In this document: positions 58,563 to 64,000 of the stretch, piece by piece
Layout: every line of letters starts with the position of its first letter
Position numbering within the stretch: position 1 is the stretch's first letter
Assembly: GCF_014212055.1 (NCBI RefSeq)
Contig: NZ_JACJVO010000015.1
Span: 1 to 64,000 of the forward strand
Length of the DNA stretch: 64,000 nucleotides
Source of the DNA: Cohnella zeiphila
Lineage (GTDB): Bacteria > Bacillota > Bacilli > Paenibacillales > Paenibacillaceae
Direction of reading: 5' to 3'
Program-made: the position numbers and the translations under genes
Notes under the pieces: model-generated
The model's input: the letters and a program-made list of their open reading frames with translations, nothing else
Databases searched by the model: none
What the model was told of the DNA's origin: nothing

Positions 58563-58603
58563 GGAATCAGCCCCCTTCTCCCCTAGTCTGCCCCAAAAAT
58601 GAG

Positions 58604-58633
58604 AAAAGTCCCCGGCATTCGCCGGGGACTTTT
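58604..58633. terminator. Terminator of the cold-shock gene
   Basis: AAAAGTCCCCGGC (58604-58616) pairs perfectly with GCCGGGGACTTTT (58621-58633) around ATTC. It lies directly after the csp stop codon. Confidence 0.92.
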
Positions 58634-58644
58634 CTCCAAAATTC

Positions 58645-58845
58645 TTACAGCTTTACAACGTTCTCGGCTTGCGGGCCGCGGTTGCCTTGGACAACGTTGA
58701 ACTCAACGCGTTGGCCTTCGTCCAGCGTCTTGAAGCCGTCGCCGACGATTGCGCTGAAGTGCACGAATACGTCGTTGCCGCCTTCAACTTCGATGAAGCC
58801 GAAACCCTTCTCTGCGTTAAACCATTTTACTGTTCCTGTTTGCAT
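58645..58845 (-). CDS. Cold-shock protein
   Basis: This 66-residue protein is a CspA/CspB-type RNA chaperone with RNP1 (KGFGFIEV) and RNP2 (VFVHFSAI) motifs. It unwinds mRNA at low temperature. GGAGG nine bases before the ATG at 58845 is preferred over a longer frame. The long AT-rich leader contains a 56-base hairpin (58911-58966). Confidence 0.96.
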   Translation of the reverse strand: MQTGTVKWFNAEKGFGFIEVEGGNDVFVHFSAIVGDGFKTLDEGQRVEFNVVQGNRGPQAENVVKL

Positions 58846-58910
58846 TTGGAATGCCTCCAATAAATCAAATTTTACATGAGCTTTTTATTTTCTGTGCCAG
58901 AAATAAAAAA

Positions 58911-58966
58911 TTCACATATTGGAAAAGGTTACACATACAAAATGATAACCCTTTACACTATGTGAA
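58911..58966 (-). other. Extended hairpin in the csp leader
   Basis: On the minus strand TTCACATA pairs with TATGTGAA, and inside it AAAGGGTTA with TAACCTTTT. The structure lies 66-121 bases upstream of the csp start and could be the temperature-responsive leader known for csp mRNAs. Confidence 0.6.
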
Positions 58967-59123
58967 TTCAGGTCATGATTTGTAAAACAAGTTTACCACA
59001 CCTCTTCATGTAATGCAATTCGCAATTTTAGCAACAAAATCAGTATTACCGGCCCGCGACTTCTTTATTCCTTCCCTTCGCAAAAAACTTTATTCCTGCG
59101 CCGAACCCGCCGGGCGATCGCCG

Positions 59124-59468
59124 CTACTGTTCCATCTTGAACCCATAGCTCAGCGTCATCTCTACCGCCGCAAGCGCCAGGAATCCCCCGGCCAGCGAAT
59201 GCTTGCCGGAGACGTACAACGCCAGCGCGGCCAATCCGAAAACGATCGCTTGAAGCAGGGCGCGTACGGGAATCGAGACCGGAATCGAAGCTTTGGGCGC
59301 GATGAAGGTTCCCCACAGGATGGCGATCAAGAGCGGCGTCCCGATGCCGAGCGCGATCTTGAGCGCCAATCCCGGCGGAAAATGGAATCCCCAGAGTCCG
59401 AACGCAGCCAGCGCCGCAAGCTCCATCAGAAAAAAGACGGCCATCACGAGTCCTTGAAAAATGATCAT
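59124..59468 (-). CDS. yrdB: YrdB family (DUF2568) membrane protein
   Basis: This 114-residue protein has four helices and the YrdB-type pattern (AALAAFGLWGFHFPP, ALGIGTPLLIAILWGTFIAPKA). The function is unknown. The ATG at 59468 has GAGGAGG upstream and replaces a longer frame open to 59576. Two palindromes cover its promoter, so it is under repressor control. Confidence 0.82.
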   Translation of the reverse strand: MIIFQGLVMAVFFLMELAALAAFGLWGFHFPPGLALKIALGIGTPLLIAILWGTFIAPKASIPVSIPVRALLQAIVFGLAALALYVSGKHSLAGGFLALAAVEMTLSYGFKMEQ

Positions 59469-59488
59469 TCGAATCGTCCTCCTCAAAA

Positions 59489-59534
59489 CTAATATTATTA
59501 GCTTTAATATAACTAATGTCATTAGTTTTGACAA
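59489..59534 (-). promoter_or_regulatory. yrdB promoter with two palindromic operators
   Basis: On the minus strand TTGTCA (59534-59529), 17 bases, TATATT (59511-59506). The spacer is the palindrome ACTAATGACATTAGT (59526-59512). A second, CTAATAATATTAG (59501-59489), lies just downstream of the -10. Both share the TAAT/ATTA half-site, so a repressor would block the promoter. No regulator gene is adjacent. Confidence 0.8.
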
Positions 59535-59589
59535 GCGTTTCTTTTCAAAATGTTCCCGCCGTTGCCGCAGCCCCACGGAACGTGCTTAG

Positions 59590-59776
59590 ATCTAACGAAA
59601 CTGAGCGACGCTATTCGGACAAAATCATCGGCTTGCAAAATGTAAGGAAACCGAATGATCTTATTAGACATGCGCTCGCGATATTCCCGGCTTTCCGGAG
59701 CCAATAAGATCGTTCCGTTTCGTTAAAATGAAATCCATTCCCTTTTGGGCCAAATAAGAACGTATGGATTCGTTAG
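59590..59776. repeat. Four degenerate copies of an AATAAGATC...TTTCGTTAG element
   Basis: Two copies on the plus strand (near 59703-59730 and 59753-59776) and two on the minus strand (near 59665-59636 and 59618-59590) share AATAAGATC, a T-rich middle and GTTTCGTTAG. The block lies in the 330-base gap upstream of yrdB, with no gene. Such degenerate elements look like Paenibacillaceae intergenic repeats. Confidence 0.55.
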
Positions 59777-59857
59777 CAAGAGACAGGGCGTGTGTGATCC
59801 AGTAGAAAGTTCATGAGGTTAAACGAAAGGTGAATGGCGCTACTATTTAACGAGGTG

Positions 59858-59900
59858 AAAAAAGCGCGCCCGGCCCGCCGCGAGGCCGGGACGGGCGCGC
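59858..59900 (-). terminator. Terminator of the adenylyltransferase gene
   Basis: On the minus strand GCGCGCCCGTCCCG pairs with CGGGCCGGGCGCGC, followed by T6. Confidence 0.85.
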
Positions 59901-59905
59901 GCGTC

Positions 59906-60466
59906 TCACGGCGCGGTCTCCTCGACCGCGGCGAGGCGCTCGCGAAGCTCATCGTAGTACGGATGCAGCCGCGGATTGACGTGCTTTTCCCAGAAAAGCC
60001 GATCCCCCGCCAGAATCGCCTGCCGCAAATCCGTCGCCCGAATCGGAATCCAGGCGCGAGGCACGATCAGCCGGCCCAGCTCGGCCAGCTCCTCCGGAGG
60101 GAACCACAGCTCCCGCTCCTCGTCGTTGCCGGTGATCATCAAATCCGGCTTCCCCCAGCCTTCTTCCCGCCCAACGCCGCGAACCGCCTCCAGCAAATAT
60201 TGCCCCCAAGCGTAGCTGTGATCCGTCTCGTTCGTATAATCCGCCAAAGGCCGCACGCAAGCCCCTTCTCCGCACACCTCCCGCAGCATCTTCATGCGCA
60301 GATCGACCGGAAAAGGATTGCGCTTCGTCCCCTGAAGCTGCGCCGATCCGACCAGCACCAGCAGATGCTCGCACATGGAGTTCCCCATCTCGATAATCCG
60401 TTCATGCCCCACATGCAATTGCTGAAAACGCCCCAATATAAAGCCAAACCGAAACGGCTTGCCCAT
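59906..60466 (-). CDS. NadM-like nucleotide adenylyltransferase
   Basis: This 186-residue protein matches the cytidylyltransferase-like fold: GRFQQLHVGHERII with H18 and H21 (the (H/T)xGH motif), DLMITGNDEERELWF and the C-terminal IPIRATDLRQAI. It most resembles NMN adenylyltransferases (NadM/NadR type), which make NAD+, though nicotinate mononucleotide use is possible. It stands alone, closed by the terminator at 59858-59900. Confidence 0.8.
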   Translation of the reverse strand: MGKPFRFGFILGRFQQLHVGHERIIEMGNSMCEHLLVLVGSAQLQGTKRNPFPVDLRMKMLREVCGEGACVRPLADYTNETDHSYAWGQYLLEAVRGVGREEGWGKPDLMITGNDEERELWFPPEELAELGRLIVPRAWIPIRATDLRQAILAGDRLFWEKHVNPRLHPYYDELRERLAAVEETAP

Positions 60467-60565
60467 CCGTCGACTCCCCTTTCTTTCTTGATTCGATTAT
60501 AGCGAGGTCCCGCCCCTCATTCCATCCCGTCTTTCCGCCGCTCCCGCGCTTCTTCTCCGAAAATC

Positions 60566-60591
60566 AAAAGCCCCCGCTTGACGGCGGGGGC
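60566..60591 (-). terminator. Terminator of the conserved hypothetical gene
   Basis: On the minus strand GCCCCCGC pairs with GCGGGGGC (60591-60584 and 60577-60570), followed by TTTT. Confidence 0.85.
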
Positions 60592-60638
60592 GGACTTCGG
60601 GCCTGCGGGACGTTCCGGGAATTACGGTCTGCGCCGGA

Positions 60639-61118
60639 CTAAGCCTCCTGCCGGGAAAAGCCTTCTTCCTCCAGGTACTCCCGGGCTTCCTCGTAGCTCT
60701 CGAAGGCGGCGTCCAGGTTCAAGCCGGAGAAAACGTACCACATGCCGTCCTCCTCCTCGAACTTGAGCTCGAGCTTCTGCCGTTTGGCGTTTTGCCAGAT
60801 TTGGCTCGTTGGCGGAGCCGCGGCATCGGCGCCCGAACCGGACAGGGACCGGATGGACCCGGCGATAATCGAGCGAAGCTCTTCCGCCCCGAAGTCGCGG
60901 ATGTTCACGAAGCCCTTGTCATCCGCATCTCCGGCATATTCCGGAAGCTCGCCCGCATAGACGAAGCCGTTGCCGTTCGGATGGAGGTGGTAGACAACGG
61001 TTTTCTTGTCGAACGCGCTTTGGTCGTAATGGTAATTCACGCGTCCCATGGACACGTCTTTGCGCTGCAATTCGGCGAACGAATCGGCGATGGCCAGCTT
61101 TTCTTCAAAACTTAGCAT
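60639..61118 (-). CDS. Conserved hypothetical protein, 159 residues
   Basis: I do not recognise the family by name. The protein is soluble and acidic, with FVNIRDFGAEELRSIIAGSIRSL (two parts) around residue 75, a proline/alanine linker and a C-terminal LELKFEEEDGMWYVFSGLNLD and ESYEEAREYLEEEGF. The last two segments resemble domains of Bacillota hypotheticals of unknown role. It is the only gene in its transcript. Confidence 0.75.
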   Translation of the reverse strand: MLSFEEKLAIADSFAELQRKDVSMGRVNYHYDQSAFDKKTVVYHLHPNGNGFVYAGELPEYAGDADDKGFVNIRDFGAEELRSIIAGSIRSLSGSGADAAAPPTSQIWQNAKRQKLELKFEEEDGMWYVFSGLNLDAAFESYEEAREYLEEEGFSRQEA

Positions 61119-61243
61119 GTCGGGCCTCCATACGGCTGAGAGTGTTGTCCCTCAGTATAGCACAAACGCGGCCAAGCCCGCGCTTCCCCGGGACTTGGCC
61201 TCGGGATGCACGGGCGCAGCAGAAAGAGGAAGGAGCGGAAGGG

Positions 61244-62023
61244 CTAGCGGCGGACGGGGGCCGTGCTGACGACTCCGTAGCGGAACAGCGCTTTGCGGCC
61301 GATCCAGCCGACGAGCCGGTCGGTGACGAAGCCCATCAGCCCCAGGCTGATCAAGCCGACGAAGATCCAGTCCGTGCGGAAGAACAAGCGGGAATTCCAG
61401 ATCAGGAAGCCGACGCCTTCGTTGGCTGCGATCATCTCCGCTCCGATGATCGCCATATAGGAGGTACCCATAGCAAGGCGGATGCCGGTGAAAATGTAAG
61501 GAGTCGTCGCCGGAATGACGACATGGACGAGGATCTGCCATTCCGATGCGCCCATGCTGCGGGCGGAACGGATCTTGTCGTCCTCGATGGAGAGCACGCC
61601 TGTCAGCGTGTTCATGACGACGATGAACAAGGTGGCGTATAGGATCAGGGCGATTTTCGATTCTTCGCCGATGCCGAACCAGACGAGAAAAAGGGTGATG
61701 AACGCGATCGGCGGGATGAACCGGATGAAGTTCAGGAACGGTTCGGCGAACATGCGGACGGCTCCCACCTTGCCGATCACGAGTCCGATCGGAATGGCGA
61801 CGAGGCTGCCGAGCGCCCAGCCGACGAGCACCCGGTAGAAGCTGATGCCGATATAGCGGATCAACGATCCGTCGGCCAGCAGCTCCCGGGCTCCTCGCCA
61901 GGTGTCTACGGGGCCCGGGATAATCTCCGGACCGTACCACAGAGCGGCCAGCTGCCAGACGACGAGCGCGAGAACCCACAGAAGCGGGAGGGTGAACCAT
62001 TTTTTCTGCCAAATCCGGCTCAT
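61244..62023 (-). CDS. ABC transporter permease (SsuC/TauC type)
   Basis: This 259-residue inner-membrane protein has about six helices and the permease EAA loop (ARSMGASEWQILVHVVIPATTPYIF). The pattern matches the nitrate/sulfonate/taurine family (SsuC, TauC, NrtB). It overlaps the ATPase gene by four bases, and the lipoprotein gene lies beyond that. Substrate is uncertain. Confidence 0.9.
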   Translation of the reverse strand: MSRIWQKKWFTLPLLWVLALVVWQLAALWYGPEIIPGPVDTWRGARELLADGSLIRYIGISFYRVLVGWALGSLVAIPIGLVIGKVGAVRMFAEPFLNFIRFIPPIAFITLFLVWFGIGEESKIALILYATLFIVVMNTLTGVLSIEDDKIRSARSMGASEWQILVHVVIPATTPYIFTGIRLAMGTSYMAIIGAEMIAANEGVGFLIWNSRLFFRTDWIFVGLISLGLMGFVTDRLVGWIGRKALFRYGVVSTAPVRR

Positions 62024-62826
62024 GCGGTCCCTCCCCCTTCCGTCTCGTCAAAGTGCGCCTGAATGGTCTGATACAAGGAGTAGAACTCGGGTGCGGCCGC
62101 ATCCCGCGGATAGGCCAACGGAACCTCGTAAATATGGGCGATGCGCGAGGACGGCCCCGGCGACATGATGGCGATGCGCCCGCCCAGCAGAATCGCTTCC
62201 TGGATGTCGTGGGTGACGAAGATGACGGTCTTGTTCGTCGCCTGCCAGATGCCGCTGAGCTCCTTCTGCATCGTCCGCCGCGTCATCGCGTCGAGCGCCC
62301 CGAACGGCTCATCCATGAGCAGGATGGCCGGATCGTTCGCCAGCACGCGGGCCAACTGGACGCGCTGCTTCATCCCGCCCGACAGCTCGCGCGGGAACTT
62401 CCCCTCGTGCCCGGCGAGCCCGACCATTCCGATGAAGCGGTCGGAGATTTCGCGGCGCTGCGGCTTCGGCATCTTCTTCATTTTCAGGCCGAACTCCACG
62501 TTCTGGCGAACCGTCAGCCATGGAAAAAGCGAGGAGTCGGCCTGCTGAAAGACGACCGCCCGGTCGCGGCCCGGCTTGTCGACCTCGACGTCGCCGACCT
62601 GCAGGCGGCCGCCGGTTTTGGAGACGAAGCCCGCGATCATGTTGAGCAGCGTCGATTTGCCGCATCCGCTGGGGCCGAGAAGGACGAAAAACTCTCCGCC
62701 CTTCACGACCAAGTCGACGTCCTGGATGATATAATGCACGTTGCCCGACTTCTTCGCCGTCTCCGCGTAGCTCTTGTTCAGCCGCTCGATCGTGATCGTA
62801 TTCGCCGGGAAAGTGGCCAGCGCCAT
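62020..62826 (-). CDS. ABC transporter ATP-binding protein (SsuB/TauB type)
   Basis: This 268-residue ATPase has Walker A LLGPSGCGKSTLLNM, signature LSGGMKQRVQLARVLA and Walker B ILLMDEPFGALDAMTR with the H-loop in FVTHDIQEA. The sequence is of the nitrate/sulfonate/taurine importer group. It lies between the lipoprotein gene (13-base gap) and the permease gene (ATGA overlap). Confidence 0.93.
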   Translation of the reverse strand: MALATFPANTITIERLNKSYAETAKKSGNVHYIIQDVDLVVKGGEFFVLLGPSGCGKSTLLNMIAGFVSKTGGRLQVGDVEVDKPGRDRAVVFQQADSSLFPWLTVRQNVEFGLKMKKMPKPQRREISDRFIGMVGLAGHEGKFPRELSGGMKQRVQLARVLANDPAILLMDEPFGALDAMTRRTMQKELSGIWQATNKTVIFVTHDIQEAILLGGRIAIMSPGPSSRIAHIYEVPLAYPRDAAAPEFYSLYQTIQAHFDETEGGGTA

Positions 62827-62839
62827 CGCTCTCTCCTCC

Positions 62840-63913
62840 TTAGTTCTCGTAAGTCACCCGGTCCGGGAAGCTTTGTTTCAACGGATCCAGCCGGACTTTG
62901 GCATTCAGGTCGAAGTCGGTTTGGATGATGCCGTTGTCGACCATGTACTTCTTCTGGCCCGCCAGACTGTCGTACGCTTCTTTGGTGAATCCGATCGACC
63001 AGTTGTTCGTCGCCAGATCCTTCAAGGTCGCTTCTTTCGGCTGTTTTACTTCTTTGAAAAGAATGTCCGCCGTCTGGTCCGGATGGTCCTTGATGAATTG
63101 GGACGACTCGTCGATGGCCTTGAGGAAGTTGGCGACGGCTTGCGGATGCTCCCGGATCAGGGAATCGGGAGCGATCAGGTCTCCGCCGATGCGCACGGAC
63201 GTCTGCGACATGTCGGTCAGCACGTGCGCGCCTTCGATCGAGTCGAACTTCGCGAGCATCGCCGCGCCGGTAATCCAGGCGGCATCGATCTCCCCTTTCT
63301 TGAGCGCGACGTACGCCTCGTCGAGCCCGCCTTGGCCGATCTCCTTCGTATCCTTGACCGAGAGGCCGTTCTGCTTCAAGTATTCATCCCATAGATAAGG
63401 AACGAACGTGCCGCGGAAGGTGCTCAGCTTTTTCCCCTTGAGGTCCTCGGGCTTCTGAATGTCGTTCCGCACGAACAGCTTCCATTGGGCGGCCTGCTTG
63501 TCGGCATCCCCGCCGGTTGCCGCGATGATCGAATAGTCGCCCTTGCTTACCGCGTTCAGAATCGGAAAGTCCGCGCCGTAAGCGACGTCCGTCTGCTTGA
63601 TGAACAGCGAGTTGATCCCTTCGGCCGGCGTGGCGAACGTCACGATCTCCGCATCGATGCCGTACTTCTCGAAAATTCCCTGGTTCACCGCAACGCGGAA
63701 CACCGGGTTGGAGACGATGTCGGCAATCTTGATCTTGATCGGATCGTTCTTCGCGCCGCCGGCATCCTGCGACGCCGCCGCAGAGCCTGCGGGCGCCGCT
63801 TCCGCCGATGACGGCGATTTGCTGCCGCAGCCCGCAAGCAAAGCGGAAACCAGGAGAATGGCGGCTGCTGCGCCGACCCAGGCGAACCTGCTCTTCTTTC
63901 TGTCTTTTCTCAT
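62840..63913 (-). CDS. ABC transporter substrate-binding lipoprotein (SsuA/TauA type)
   Basis: This 357-residue lipoprotein has a signal peptide and lipobox (LLVSALLAGC), an Ala/Ser linker, then the NMT1/SsuA-like fold (IKIADIVSNPVFRVAVNQGI, KYGIDAEIVTFATPAEGINS). Such proteins deliver sulfonates, taurine, nitrate or related small anions to the permease. It is the first gene of the transporter proper. The ligand cannot be fixed from sequence. Confidence 0.92.
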   Translation of the reverse strand: MRKDRKKSRFAWVGAAAAILLVSALLAGCGSKSPSSAEAAPAGSAAASQDAGGAKNDPIKIKIADIVSNPVFRVAVNQGIFEKYGIDAEIVTFATPAEGINSLFIKQTDVAYGADFPILNAVSKGDYSIIAATGGDADKQAAQWKLFVRNDIQKPEDLKGKKLSTFRGTFVPYLWDEYLKQNGLSVKDTKEIGQGGLDEAYVALKKGEIDAAWITGAAMLAKFDSIEGAHVLTDMSQTSVRIGGDLIAPDSLIREHPQAVANFLKAIDESSQFIKDHPDQTADILFKEVKQPKEATLKDLATNNWSIGFTKEAYDSLAGQKKYMVDNGIIQTDFDLNAKVRLDPLKQSFPDRVTYEN

Positions 63914-63943
63914 CGATACCCCTCCGTCTATCGAATCTCTCTT

Positions 63944-64000
63944 TTAGCCTTGAGGCTTCTCGTCGGTGCGGGCGACGCAAAGCGCTCCGTCCTCGTACGA
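63944..64000 (-). CDS. C-terminal end of a gene cut by the window edge
   Basis: The minus-strand frame from the window edge ends ...LCVARTDEKPQG and TAA at 63946-63944. It lies 30 bases before the substrate-binding lipoprotein gene and may be in the same operon. Too short to identify. Confidence 0.5.
   Translation of the reverse strand, partial: SYEDGALCVARTDEKPQG

Overview
The window is about 64 kb of high-GC chromosomal DNA from an endospore-forming Bacillota, most likely a Paenibacillaceae (Cohnella/Paenibacillus type). The evidence is a complete GerA-type germinant receptor operon, SpoVAC/SpoVAD, DUF1657 and DUF421 sporulation proteins, a cold-shock protein paired with a YdjO-like zinc protein, LtaS, strong AGGAGG ribosome binding sites with ATG/GTG/TTG starts, and many intrinsic terminators. 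I see no rRNA, tRNA, phage, insertion sequence or CRISPR array. It reads as ordinary chromosome with several accessory islands.

Layout. 0-3.7 kb: a LacI-regulated VOC/SDR gene pair with two identical operators, and small membrane proteins. 3.7-7.3 kb: a DoxX gene divergent from a GAF / NarL-type regulator / PAS-histidine kinase operon, then a MurG-like glycosyltransferase. The murG promoter shares its -35 region with the promoter of an apparent orphan structured RNA (7347-7592). 7.7-10.3 kb: a DHA2 efflux pump and its TetR regulator with four palindromes between them, followed by a paired 67-bp hairpin repeat. 10.3-13.3 kb: LtaS and a PAP2 phosphatase. 13.3-17.3 kb: gerA-type receptor genes with a sigma-G-like promoter. 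17.4-22.7 kb: a SWIM/SNF2 helicase, a Crp/Fnr regulator and a peroxiredoxin.

22.8-27.3 kb: a flavin-dependent acyl-CoA-dehydrogenase-like protein, then a clear ydaO-type cyclic-di-AMP riboswitch with consensus promoter and terminator. It controls a HAD sugar phosphatase and mannitol-1-phosphate dehydrogenase, which together look like a mannitol (osmolyte) synthesis operon. Upstream lie a five-copy 52-bp tandem repeat and a divergent IF-3 paralogue. 27.4-31 kb: three glycan genes (pyruvyl transferase, GT4, GT2) behind two small beta-rich proteins, possibly a spore or cell-surface glycan locus. 31-37 kb: DUF445, a permease, a secreted coiled-coil protein and a GT-C-type membrane transferase. 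37-39.7 kb: spoVAC-spoVAD-DUF421/DUF1657. 40-47 kb: zwf, a two-component system and a lipoprotein glycoside hydrolase. 47.1-48 kb: a decayed MntA-HepT toxin-antitoxin pair. 48-51 kb: a GH36 alpha-galactosidase with a Gfo/Idh/MocA oxidoreductase.

51.4-55.5 kb: a three-gene VanG-type operon (D-Ala-D-Ser ligase, VanXY, membrane serine racemase VanT) with overlapping genes and no adjacent VanRS. 55.9-58.1 kb: rocF and rocD for arginine breakdown, then a second pair of 67-bp hairpin repeats related to the pair near 10.1 kb. 58.3-61.1 kb: YdjO-like, Csp, YrdB, a NadM-like adenylyltransferase and a conserved hypothetical. 61.2-64 kb: an SsuABC/TauABC-type ABC importer and the tail of a further gene cut by the window edge.

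The leads I rate highest are the c-di-AMP riboswitch on a mannitol-synthesis operon, the VanRS-less VanG-type D-Ser operon with a serine-racemase signature residue, the two-locus paired 67-bp hairpin family, and the orphan RNA divergent from murG. All functional statements come from reading the sequence and from family knowledge. No database search was run.
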